This document shows positions 1 through 8,209 of a stretch of DNA of 64,000 nt, piece after piece. The position numbers and the translations under genes were made by a program. The notes under the pieces were generated by a model. It was not told the origin of the DNA, searched no databases, and was given only the letters and a program-made list of their open reading frames with translations. Every line of letters begins with the position of its first letter. Positions within the stretch are counted from its first letter, which is position 1. The stretch is from Ignavibacteriales bacterium (GTDB lineage Bacteria; Bacteroidota; Ignavibacteria; UBA10030), in NCBI GenBank assembly GCA_026390575.1, contig JAPLFR010000003.1:1-64000 (forward strand), given 5' to 3'.

Positions 1-137
1 CTGCTCGGCGATAGCGTGATCGATGTCGCTGACTTCTTTCCATCTATCCTCCTTTGGATTCTTCTCGCTGTGGTACCCAAAGTATAAACTCTGGGTACCA
101 TCTGCAAGAAAAGTAGGAGGACAAATGTCCTTATTTC
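1..137 (-). other. possible 5' end of a gene running off the left edge
   Basis: More than one minus-strand frame is open from the T9SS remnant to the window edge. One frame has protein-like composition (it reads ...EDRWKEVSDIDHAIAEQ at the edge) but no clear ATG. A second has an ATG near 107. A third has an AAAGGAGG-like site at about 49-57 before an ATG at 41-43, but its product is arginine-rich and unlikely. The evidence does not choose between them, so no gene is named. Confidence 0.25.
71..100. repeat. perfect 9-bp inverted repeat
   Basis: TGGTACCCA (71-79) and TGGGTACCA (92-100) form a perfect inverted repeat with a 12-base loop. There is no T-run on either side, so it is not an ordinary intrinsic terminator. 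It lies just beyond the T9SS tail remnant. Confidence 0.45.
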
Positions 138-208
138 AGCAGAAGCATCTTCATTGTTTTTGCAAATCCATTACTGCCGGTAAGTCTGTAAAGATAGATT
201 ACTGTCCA
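131..208 (-). pseudogene. orphan T9SS C-terminal sorting tail (gene remnant)
   Basis: Read on the minus strand from about 208 to the TAA at 131-133, this segment gives IYLYRLTGSNGFAKTMKM followed by LLLK and a stop. This is the usual end of a type A T9SS sorting domain (Y-x-Y-R-L ... K-x-x-L-L-K). The intact T9SS gene at 63291-63755 ends in a comparable way (GTYFCRIDFNNAF...LLK). The frame differs from that of the preceding DUF5686 gene, whose stop overlaps the start of this segment, and no start codon or cargo domain precedes it. The simplest reading is a secreted-protein gene whose body was deleted. A frameshifted extension of the DUF5686 protein is less likely because that protein already ends like a barrel strand. 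Confidence 0.6.
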
Positions 209-2598
209 AAGCCAGAAACAAAATCTGAGAGCAAGAGCGTGAGTATCACTTTGCCCGGCTGCGTGAACCGATATGATAAATCGAGACGGAAGAAATCGAA
301 TATATTCGAAACACCGATTCCTGCTTCATAGTACCAGCCATCGGTGTCTTTCACAGGAAATTGCGGTGTTCGAAGTGCCTCGTCCGTCAACCATGACCGC
401 GCCACAGATCCTATCACAATAAATTCAAGTTTCGATTCATAGAGTGCTTTAATTCCGGTAAGCGCAAACGGCGCCCGTCGGAAATTATATTCAATGGAAG
501 CCAGGGCATAACGGTCTCCATAGTATTCACGCGACTCTACCCCGCGCAATGTCCCTTGCTCTCCTACGAATAACACGTTGGAGGCAAGCGAGAAATATCT
601 CTGCGGTGGAAGCTGTCCTGCTGTTGTTCCTGCATTGACGATAACTGTGAGCGATGGCGGGAATAACAGGTTATAATTCATCGTGGATATTTTACTGCGA
701 AGTTTCAGGTGAAATTGCGTAAACGAATAATCACTTCTCAGAGATGGATCTGAGTATTCCACTACAGTCGATGCACTGAATGAATTCCGTGTGATGCCCG
801 GCATTTCAGTCGTTGCGTATCTTGCATTCAATGTGAAGCTATTCATTCTCCCATCAATGATAGAAGGATTATCCGGGTACATCTCGGAACGATTGAAGAA
901 TGAATACTCGGTATGCTTGGCAAGCGATTGTTGATTCTCTGAAAGCTCTGCCAGGGAAAAACGCCAGCAATCTGCCGGCAAATAGGTCACTGTTGTCTTC
1001 ACGCCGTGGGCACGATAATAATCGTACGCGTCTGCATGTGCGAACAAACCATTGAAGATATTGAAGAACCGATCTTTCATCAACACCAGAGGAAATTCTT
1101 CCAACTGGTCATACATATCCAACGATATCGACCATCTCCGGTTGGACATCGTTATTGCTGCGGCGCCGAAAGCCGTAGTGCGGCTCACTGTATCACCGAA
1201 CGAAAGTGTCGCCCCTGCATGCCATTTCCATCTCTCATCGGCTGTGCCGTACGCCACTCCACCACGGACACCCAAGTCGCTCGTTAATGAATCTGCCGTT
1301 TTTGAAAATCCCAGGTGCCATGCTTCCACACGATTGAATGTCAGATCGAGGTAACTCAATACACCGGTAGTCATCGCATTCATAAAACTCATCATCGCCC
1401 CGGATGGGGCAAATTGTTTTTCCAGCGTCTGTGTGCTGTCGAGTTTATGATAGGCGCTGTCCTGTTCCATTGTCAATGGCAGCACATCATGTGTTGCCCA
1501 AAACGTGGAATCAATTTTCTTCGCAGAAGAGTCGACTGCTGTTTTGCTTATGGTGCGAATACTATCGGGGAGTTCTGGATTCACCCGATAATCGTAGATG
1601 ACCACGTCCCGCTCAACACCGATGGGCGGAAATTTAATCCCCATAATACGTAATTCCATATTTGCTTCGAATCGGTAATGCACAGGAAGCCAGACAGAAC
1701 TATTGAAAAATCGGAACGATTGTTTATAATGGGATTTCAAAAAATATATAAACGGCGGCCCGTACGCTTCATTGGGTTCAAGATCGGCTTCGATGACCGC
1801 ATAGGTGCGTTCTGCAATTTCAATCATCCCTTTGAATAAAGGATTGATACGTGACTTCGGAATAACTTCTATCTCGTATACTTCGAAATCATCCATTCTT
1901 CTCGTGGAGCGCAGCTTGTAGTCATAGAGATCGAATGCGTCCGGTGCAGTCGGGCCTGTAAACTGAAAGCCGCCCATCGTAATTTCATCATCATTAAAGT
2001 TGATGATATGGCCGACACGAACCGCCTGCATCGACTTCGGCAGATTACCTGTTTGCTTCTGCTGTGTAACAATTTCGCGGAGGGAATCATCGCTTCGCCA
2101 GTAGAGCGTCGAATATGATTCTGTGATGGCAGCGATGGAATCCTGCGCACGAATGACTAGCCGGTTGAATGCCTTGCCTTCGTAGGATGTCAACCGCTTC
2201 ATCCATTTTTTTTTGCTTTCAATAGCATAGCGAATAATTTGATATGCAGGATCTTCACCTGTCACTACCATTTCTGCAACCTGAATGGCATTGGGCTGTA
2301 AACGGATCAACAATCTGTGAGCACCTCGATCGGTTATGATCACTGTATCCGATGTATGGCCGACATAACTTACAACCAGAGTGACAAGAGAATCACGCAA
2401 GGCAAACCGAAAATCTCCTTCTCTATTTGTAATAGTTCCCAGCATCGATCCGGCAATTCTGATGGTCGCCGAAGGAAGCGGTTCGTTCTCGACAGCGTCC
2501 ACTACTTTGCCGTGGATAACAAATGATTGCTGCGAGAGCGCTGTACTTACACCGATAAGTATAAGGATCCACAGAGCGATTGTATGCGGTCGTGTCAT
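199..2598 (-). CDS. DUF5686 / CarboxypepD_reg-like outer-membrane protein
   Basis: A 799-residue envelope protein. A signal peptide (about residues 1-22, ending LSQQ) is followed by a carboxypeptidase-regulatory-like beta-sandwich (about 25-110, GKVVDAVENEPLPSATI) and then a long DUF5686-type region rich in alternating hydrophobic and aromatic residues that should form an outer-membrane barrel. The family is typical of Bacteroidota and relatives; its substrate is unknown. The ATG at 2598 directly precedes a clear signal sequence. It is the last gene of a minus-strand run after rluD. No terminator is visible; the stop overlaps an out-of-frame T9SS tail remnant. Family assignment is confident, function is not. 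Confidence 0.85.
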   Translation of the reverse strand: MTRPHTIALWILILIGVSTALSQQSFVIHGKVVDAVENEPLPSATIRIAGSMLGTITNREGDFRFALRDSLVTLVVSYVGHTSDTVIITDRGAHRLLIRLQPNAIQVAEMVVTGEDPAYQIIRYAIESKKKWMKRLTSYEGKAFNRLVIRAQDSIAAITESYSTLYWRSDDSLREIVTQQKQTGNLPKSMQAVRVGHIINFNDDEITMGGFQFTGPTAPDAFDLYDYKLRSTRRMDDFEVYEIEVIPKSRINPLFKGMIEIAERTYAVIEADLEPNEAYGPPFIYFLKSHYKQSFRFFNSSVWLPVHYRFEANMELRIMGIKFPPIGVERDVVIYDYRVNPELPDSIRTISKTAVDSSAKKIDSTFWATHDVLPLTMEQDSAYHKLDSTQTLEKQFAPSGAMMSFMNAMTTGVLSYLDLTFNRVEAWHLGFSKTADSLTSDLGVRGGVAYGTADERWKWHAGATLSFGDTVSRTTAFGAAAITMSNRRWSISLDMYDQLEEFPLVLMKDRFFNIFNGLFAHADAYDYYRAHGVKTTVTYLPADCWRFSLAELSENQQSLAKHTEYSFFNRSEMYPDNPSIIDGRMNSFTLNARYATTEMPGITRNSFSASTVVEYSDPSLRSDYSFTQFHLKLRSKISTMNYNLLFPPSLTVIVNAGTTAGQLPPQRYFSLASNVLFVGEQGTLRGVESREYYGDRYALASIEYNFRRAPFALTGIKALYESKLEFIVIGSVARSWLTDEALRTPQFPVKDTDGWYYEAGIGVSNIFDFFRLDLSYRFTQPGKVILTLLLSDFVSGFGQ

Positions 2599-2657
2599 TT
2601 TTTTATTACAGGCTTAATTGAGGATAAAGTATTACTGTTCACAGATCCATGGCAATT

Positions 2658-3647
2658 TTAGATATGCTCTAAAATCAATTGCATATCTGCCGGTAATTCG
2701 GAATCAAACTTCACAAATTCTTTTGTTGCAGGATGAATAAAACCGATCGTCTTTGCATGCAGTGCCTGTCGCGGGATGAGCTTCAGAAGATTTGCAGCGG
2801 CATGCGCTTTCTTCCCTTCCAGTCCATTCCACGTATTGGTTCGTCCGCCATACGTAGGATCGCCAAATACCGGATGATTAATGTGCGCCAAATGCACGCG
2901 AATTTGATGCGTGCGGCCGGTCATGAGATGCAGTCGAACGAGTGTAAGAAACTCGAATTCTTTTAGTACTTCATATTCCGTAATTGCAGATTTTCCATCT
3001 TCTGTAACCGCTACTTTTTTCCGATCGCGCTTGCTCCGGCCAAGATTTGCATCGATCGTTCCTTTTGGCGATTTGAATCTGCCCCAGACTATTGCCCAGT
3101 ACTCCCGGTCGATGGTACGCTTGGCAAATTGTTTTGCAAGAAATGCATGCACCGCATCGCTTTTCGCCACCACCATAAGTCCCGTTGTATCCTTATCTAA
3201 CCGGTGCACAATGCCGGGGCGCATCTCGGTGTTAAGTGTAGAAAGATGATTGCAATGATGCAGGAGTGCGTTCACGAGCGTGCCGGAATAATTGTTGTAT
3301 GCGGGATGAGTGACCATGCCTGCCGGTTTATTCACAATCAACAGGGACGCATCTTCAAAAACAATATCGAGCGGAATATCTTCCGGCTCCGCATCCATGC
3401 GCGGCGGGCGCGGAAACGTAATATCAATAACGTCATTCGGATTGAGCAGGTAACTCGACTTGACAATCTTGCCGTTCACCAGCACCATTCCAGCTTCGAT
3501 GGCTTGCTGAACTTTATTGCGCGTGGCATTCTCTACACGATGTGTAAGATAGACATCGAGACGTTTGCGGTGTTCACCGGGAGGAACGACGATGCGGAGT
3601 TGCTCGCGCTCCTCTGTATTCGTACCAGAGGGCTCCTGAGGGGACAT
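2658..3647 (-). CDS. rluD: 23S rRNA pseudouridine synthase, RluD family
   Basis: This 329-residue enzyme isomerises uridines in large-subunit rRNA (E. coli RluD modifies positions 1911, 1915 and 1917 of helix 69). An S4 RNA-binding domain lies at about 20-85. The catalytic domain carries the hallmark HRLDKDTTGLMVVAKS, whose aspartate is the nucleophile, and ends with the RTHQIRVHLAHINHPVFGD motif. Length is normal. It follows lspA with an 11-bp gap, in the order ileS-dksA-lspA-rluD that is common in Bacteroidota and Chlorobi. Assignment to RluD rather than another RluA-family paralogue rests on the S4 domain, length and context. Confidence 0.9.
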   Translation of the reverse strand: MSPQEPSGTNTEEREQLRIVVPPGEHRKRLDVYLTHRVENATRNKVQQAIEAGMVLVNGKIVKSSYLLNPNDVIDITFPRPPRMDAEPEDIPLDIVFEDASLLIVNKPAGMVTHPAYNNYSGTLVNALLHHCNHLSTLNTEMRPGIVHRLDKDTTGLMVVAKSDAVHAFLAKQFAKRTIDREYWAIVWGRFKSPKGTIDANLGRSKRDRKKVAVTEDGKSAITEYEVLKEFEFLTLVRLHLMTGRTHQIRVHLAHINHPVFGDPTYGGRTNTWNGLEGKKAHAAANLLKLIPRQALHAKTIGFIHPATKEFVKFDSELPADMQLILEHI

Positions 3648-3658
3648 AATTCGTGATG

Positions 3659-4315
3659 TTATGATGGATTCACCGAAGAACTCTGGACATCGTTCTTAGG
3701 TTCATTCATATTGCTGATCGAAGGATTTTGATCGGCAGAATTTTGTTCTGCATCAATCGCTGTTGCTGCCGGTTCTTCTATTTTAGAAAACTTCCGATAA
3801 AACAGCAGCATCAATACAATACCGGTAGAGACTGAAGCATCGGCAATGTTGAAAATAGCAAAACGGTTCATATGGATTGCAAGAAAGTCGATGTGAAAAA
3901 AATCCATATCGATGAAATCTACAACTTTGCCGTAGAACAGCGGCCCTTCGCCGAACATAACACCGTAAAATATTCGGTCGATGAGGTTACCAATCGCTCC
4001 GCCAAGGATCATTGCCAACGTTAAACGAACAATGAACGATTCCTTGCGCAAATGATAGATGTAGTAGAAGATACCGATGCTTGCAGCGAACGAGAAAAGC
4101 GTAAGGAATAATCGACCGCCGATTTCAATGCCGAATGCCATACCTGGATTTTCGACAAACGTGAGCCGAAGAAAATCACCGATGACCGGAATAGTTTGTC
4201 CAAGCTGCATTCCCTGGTGATAGTAGTCGAAGATCGGAAGAGTAAATCCTTTCACCACCAACTTGGTTATTTGATCAACAATAACAATACAGAGAGTTAC
4301 ATACAAGACACGCAA
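3659..4315 (-). CDS. lspA: lipoprotein signal peptidase (signal peptidase II)
   Basis: An inner-membrane aspartyl protease that cleaves prolipoprotein signal peptides ahead of the lipidated cysteine. Four membrane segments are visible. The two catalytic aspartates sit in GNLIDR and FNIADA. The soluble C-terminal tail of about 40 residues (rich in N, S and E) is longer than usual. I place the start at the TTG at 4315, since GAGG lies six bases upstream; an in-frame TTG at 4327 is also possible, and no ATG is suitably placed. Predicted substrates in this window include the lipobox proteins at 38205-39146 and 59630-60145. Confidence 0.9.
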   Translation of the reverse strand: MRVLYVTLCIVIVDQITKLVVKGFTLPIFDYYHQGMQLGQTIPVIGDFLRLTFVENPGMAFGIEIGGRLFLTLFSFAASIGIFYYIYHLRKESFIVRLTLAMILGGAIGNLIDRIFYGVMFGEGPLFYGKVVDFIDMDFFHIDFLAIHMNRFAIFNIADASVSTGIVLMLLFYRKFSKIEEPAATAIDAEQNSADQNPSISNMNEPKNDVQSSSVNPS

Positions 4316-4327
4316 GAAAAACCTCAA

Positions 4328-4410
4328 TAATCAATCGTTGTGAGTGAAGAGCAAACAGTGAAGAGTGATTTTAAATTATTCATTCATCACTATTCATTGA
4401 TCGCTGTTCG
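4328..4410. repeat. degenerate short-repeat spacer
   Basis: Between the dksA-like gene and lspA lies an AT-rich spacer built from imperfect repeats: GTGAAGAG and AGTGAAGAGTGATT recur, followed by ATTCATTCATCACTATTCATTGATC. No coding capacity is evident. It resembles the spacers at 8124-8186, 26760-26832 and 54310-54419. Confidence 0.4.
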
Positions 4411-4917
4411 TTAGTTACCGCCTTTTTTCATTTTGCACTTAACGCACTGATGCGCATGCGGCACTGCCTCGAGGCGTTCCTTGTCAATGAGATTACCACA
4501 TTCAGAACAGAATCCGTATGTTCCATGCGCGATACGCTGCAGGGCGTCATCTAAATAATTAAGAAACTTGCCTTCGCGTGAAGCAAAAAGAAATGTCTTT
4601 TCCCGCTCCATCGCGTCCGTACCCTGTTCCATGTGAAGCGAGTAGGTCGAATTTTCAATCTCGTACTGCCCGGTTGTTACATCCATCATTGTGGATTTCA
4701 ACGACTCAAGTTCCTCGAGAATTTCTTTCCGTTTATCCAAAATAATTTTCTTAAACCGCTCAAGGTCCGCTTTGCCATACCCCTTCTTGGATGGCACTTT
4801 CTGAGCCACGGCTTTCGTTTTCATTTTCTTTGCTGTGGTTTTTTTAGCGGCTTTTGTCGAAACGCGTTTCGTCGTTTTTTTTGTTATTGATTTCTTCACA
4901 ACTTTTTTCTTGGCCAT
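4411..4917 (-). CDS. TraR/DksA-type zinc-finger protein with histone H1-like tail
   Basis: A 168-residue protein. The first 45 or so residues are lysine-, threonine- and alanine-rich (KKTTAKKMKTKA), like an H1-type DNA-binding tail. A coiled-coil (about 50-125) and a C4 zinc finger follow (C137, C140, C158, C161 in CSEC...CVKC). DksA-family proteins bind RNA polymerase through the secondary channel and tune rRNA and stress transcription. Here the acidic coiled-coil tip typical of true DksA is not obvious, so I give no gene symbol. A GGGAGG site precedes the ATG. The position between ileS and lspA is conserved in related genomes. Confidence 0.85.
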   Translation of the reverse strand: MAKKKVVKKSITKKTTKRVSTKAAKKTTAKKMKTKAVAQKVPSKKGYGKADLERFKKIILDKRKEILEELESLKSTMMDVTTGQYEIENSTYSLHMEQGTDAMEREKTFLFASREGKFLNYLDDALQRIAHGTYGFCSECGNLIDKERLEAVPHAHQCVKCKMKKGGN

Positions 4918-4980
4918 GGCTTTCCTCCCGTGTTATTGGGATAATGAAAAAAACAATCAATTAAACTTCACAAATATAAA

Positions 4981-7900
4981 CTAAATTCTCACAACTGCAA
5001 TTAAACTTTGCTCACTATTAATATCTTCACTTTTAGCACTCAGTTTCCGGGCATCTTCGTCAGATATTGCCTGGAACTCAATTGCCAGTGTTTCTTGCTT
5101 CACATACTCCGTCATACGATCCAGCGCTTTGGTTAATCGCTCTGACGATGCGTGGTGAATACGAATCCGGTCTGTAACGTCAAAACCAGAGTCTTTCCTC
5201 AGGTTCTGCACGCGATTTACAAATTCTCGTGCCAGCCCTTCGTCAACGAGTTCGTCTGTCAAAGCCGTATCTAACGCAACTGTCAGCGAACCATCGGTTT
5301 CAACTAACCAACCCTGAATATCTTCGTGTACTATCTCAACATCGCTCGTGTCTATGGTGTACTCTGTACCGTCGACTTTGAGCAAGAGCGTCCCCTGCAC
5401 CTGAAGCTTGCTGATTTCTTCGGATGTCAAATTGCGAAGCCGCGCCGCGATCGGCTGGACTGATTTACCAAACTTGGGACCAAGAGATTTAAAGTTCGGT
5501 TTCGATTTCTTTTTTATGATAGCAGATTCATCCGCCACGTATTCAATATGCTTGACGTTTATCTCTTCAAGAATGACATCTTCCATCAATGCAATTTCTT
5601 TCCGGTCGGCCTCAGATTTCACCGGTAGAATAATTTTTTGCAGCGGCTGGCGGACTTTCAAATTTGATTTCATCCGCATCGCGCGCACAAGTCCGACGAT
5701 CCGGATGACATGTTCCATCCGATATTCAAGTTCCGGATTGATGGTACTCCCATCCGCCTTCGGCATGGACTCCAAATGAACAGATTGGAGTGCCGATGTG
5801 TTCCCCATCATCAGATTGCGATATAGTTCATCCGACAAAAACGGAGCGAACGGCGCAATGAGCTTGCAGATTGTCAGTAAACATTCGAGCAGCGTTTGAT
5901 ATGCCGCGGTTTTATCTCTTCCTTTTTCACTCTTCCAGAAACGACGCCTGTTGCGGCGCACGTACCAATTGGAAAGCTGATCAATCGTGAAATCGCTTAC
6001 AGCTCTCGCTGCCCGTGTCACATCATACCCTTCCATCGATTGAATATAATTTTTTATGAGCGAATTCAGCTCAGATAAAATCCATTGATCAATTTCCTGC
6101 CGCTCGCTTGTGGGGATTCTTAGTTCACTGTTGTCGAATCCATCCACATTCGCATACAGCGCGAAGAAAGAGTACGTGTTCACAAGCGTACTGAAGAATT
6201 TTCGTTGAACTTCGCCTATGATCTCTGAATCAAATAATGTCGGCCGCCATACGGGACTTTGCGAAACCAAATACCACCGCACTGTATCAGCGCTGTATTT
6301 CTTCAGCAGTTCAAACGGGTCAACCGTGTTCTTCTTCGATTTGGACATTTTCTGTCCTTGCTTGTCGAGAATGAGTTCGTTCACAAGCACATTTTTGAAC
6401 GCCGGTTTCTCGAAAAGAAATGTGCCGATGGCATGCAGTGTATAAAACCATCCGCGCGTTTGATCGATGCCTTCAGAAATAAAATCGGCAGGGTATGCCT
6501 TTTCAAATCGTTCTTTATTCTCGAATGGATAATGCCATTGCGCGAACGGCATCGAACCGGAATCGAACCATACATCGATAAGCTCGGGTGTGCGTTTCAT
6601 CGTCCCGCCGCATTCACACGCAAACGTTACAGCATCAACATACGGCTTATGCAAATCGAGCGGCTCTGAAACATTCTCACCTTTTCTATATTCTTCCACG
6701 CTGCCGATGCACTTTTGCTTGCCGCATTGTTCACACAACCAAATGGGAAGCGGTGTTCCCCAGAAACGGTCGCGCGAAAGCGCCCAATCTTTATTATCTT
6801 CCAGCCAGTTGCCGAACCTGCCGGCGCCGACTTCCGGCGGAATCCAGTTGATTTGTTTGTTCAACGCAATCATCCGGTTCGCGTAATCGGTAGTGCGAAT
6901 GTACCACGATTCACGGGCATAATACAACAGCGGCGACGCACAACGCCAGCAATGCGGATAACTGTGGAGATGCATTTCCTTCTTATAAAGAATATTTCGA
7001 TGACGAAGATTCTGAATGATCTCCGGGTCGGCATCCTTCACAAACATCCCGGCAAAATCGGTGACCTCGGCATTAAACTCGCCTGATTTATTCACTGGAT
7101 GAATCGTCGGCAAGCCGTACTTCCTGCCGATTTGATAATCATCTTCACCGTACGCCGGTGCCATATGAACAATACCGGAGCCGTCTTCCGTTGTGACAAA
7201 ATCAGCGAGAACAACGTACCACCCTTTTTCTTTCACGTGATGGTATGAATATATCCGTTCGTACTCTTTGCCGGCAAGCGCTGCGCCTTTGAATTTTTCC
7301 AGCACAACGTATTCATCACCAAGAACCGACAGACGGGCTTCAGCAAGAATGAAGTTTTCACCTTTCTGTTCAACTTTGACGTACTCAATCTCCGGATGAA
7401 CGGCCAGTGCGACGTTCGAGATCAGCGTCCATGGTGTTGTCGTCCAAACGAGGAAGAACGTATTCTCTTCCCCTTTTACTTTTAATTTTATATAGACCGA
7501 TGGATCTTTCACATCTTTGTACCCGAGCGAAACTTCGTGCGAAGACAATGGTGTTTCGCATCGCGGGCAGTACGGCTGAATTTTATATCCTTTATAGATA
7601 AGTCCTTTGTCAAAGTACTGCTTCAGTGCCCACCAAATGGACTCGATATAATTGTTTTCGAATGTGACGTAGGGATGCTGGAGGTCAACCCAGTAGCCCA
7701 TGATCTTCGTCAATTCTTCCCAATCGGCTTTGTATTTCCAAACCGACTTCTTGCACTCCTCGTTGAACTTTGCCACACCATAACCGATGATGTCGTCCTT
7801 GTGTTTGAAGCCGAGTGATTTTTCCACTTCGATTTCAACCGGCAAGCCGTGCGTGTCCCATCCTGCTTTGCGATGCACTTGATATCCCTGCATCGTCTTA

Positions 7901-8112
7901 TAGCGGCAAATGGTATCCTTCAGCGTTCGGCCCATCACGTGATGAATGCCGGGGCGGCCGTTTGCCGTTGGCGGACCTTCGTAAAAAGTGAACTCCGGTT
8001 TCCCTTCACGCGTTGAGATACTCTTCTTGAAAATGTCGTTTGTTTCCCAAGACTTCAGAATTTCTGATTCGAGTTCATGGTAATTTAATTTGTCTGTTAA
8101 CTGCCTGAACAT
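4981..8112 (-). CDS. ileS: isoleucyl-tRNA synthetase, type 2-like
   Basis: This 1043-residue class I synthetase charges tRNA-Ile and edits mischarged valine. The HIGH-type signature is HHVM (residues 57-60, GRPGIHHVMGRTLKD) and the KMSKS motif is GQKMSKSKKN. Both forms resemble the eukaryote-like IleRS2 group rather than IleRS1 ([12 protein letters not shown]), as do the length and the lack of an obvious C-terminal zinc finger. A central editing domain and an anticodon-binding helical domain follow in the normal order. IleRS2 enzymes are generally poorly inhibited by mupirocin; that is inferred here. It sits downstream of punA, separated by an octamer-repeat spacer. Confidence 0.95.
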   Translation of the reverse strand: MFRQLTDKLNYHELESEILKSWETNDIFKKSISTREGKPEFTFYEGPPTANGRPGIHHVMGRTLKDTICRYKTMQGYQVHRKAGWDTHGLPVEIEVEKSLGFKHKDDIIGYGVAKFNEECKKSVWKYKADWEELTKIMGYWVDLQHPYVTFENNYIESIWWALKQYFDKGLIYKGYKIQPYCPRCETPLSSHEVSLGYKDVKDPSVYIKLKVKGEENTFFLVWTTTPWTLISNVALAVHPEIEYVKVEQKGENFILAEARLSVLGDEYVVLEKFKGAALAGKEYERIYSYHHVKEKGWYVVLADFVTTEDGSGIVHMAPAYGEDDYQIGRKYGLPTIHPVNKSGEFNAEVTDFAGMFVKDADPEIIQNLRHRNILYKKEMHLHSYPHCWRCASPLLYYARESWYIRTTDYANRMIALNKQINWIPPEVGAGRFGNWLEDNKDWALSRDRFWGTPLPIWLCEQCGKQKCIGSVEEYRKGENVSEPLDLHKPYVDAVTFACECGGTMKRTPELIDVWFDSGSMPFAQWHYPFENKERFEKAYPADFISEGIDQTRGWFYTLHAIGTFLFEKPAFKNVLVNELILDKQGQKMSKSKKNTVDPFELLKKYSADTVRWYLVSQSPVWRPTLFDSEIIGEVQRKFFSTLVNTYSFFALYANVDGFDNSELRIPTSERQEIDQWILSELNSLIKNYIQSMEGYDVTRAARAVSDFTIDQLSNWYVRRNRRRFWKSEKGRDKTAAYQTLLECLLTICKLIAPFAPFLSDELYRNLMMGNTSALQSVHLESMPKADGSTINPELEYRMEHVIRIVGLVRAMRMKSNLKVRQPLQKIILPVKSEADRKEIALMEDVILEEINVKHIEYVADESAIIKKKSKPNFKSLGPKFGKSVQPIAARLRNLTSEEISKLQVQGTLLLKVDGTEYTIDTSDVEIVHEDIQGWLVETDGSLTVALDTALTDELVDEGLAREFVNRVQNLRKDSGFDVTDRIRIHHASSERLTKALDRMTEYVKQETLAIEFQAISDEDARKLSAKSEDINSEQSLIAVVRI

Positions 8113-8123
8113 TCTAACAATTT

Positions 8124-8186
8124 CGATTTAGTGATTCGGTGATTGGGTGATTTAAGATTTGATGATTCTGTGATTCAGTGATTTTT
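8124..8186. repeat. degenerate octamer tandem repeat (GTGATTnn)
   Basis: Between punA and ileS the plus strand reads GTGATTCG GTGATTGG, then GTGATTTA AGATTTG, then ATGATTCT GTGATTCA and GTGATTTT. The TGATT core recurs every eight bases with one 7-base slip. No hairpin or ORF explains it. Confidence 0.6.
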
Positions 8187-8209
8187 CACTTTTCATTTTT
8201 ACTTTTGCT

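Noticed and set aside
131-260. T9SS tail as a frameshifted extension of the DUF5686 protein
   Set aside because: DUF5686 proteins are outer-membrane barrels and this one ends in a normal barrel-like strand before its stop; a T9SS cargo tail would make no sense on it.
23-331. Plus-strand 102-codon open frame at the left edge
   Set aside because: It runs antisense across the T9SS remnant and the end of the DUF5686 gene, has no family look and no ribosome-binding site.
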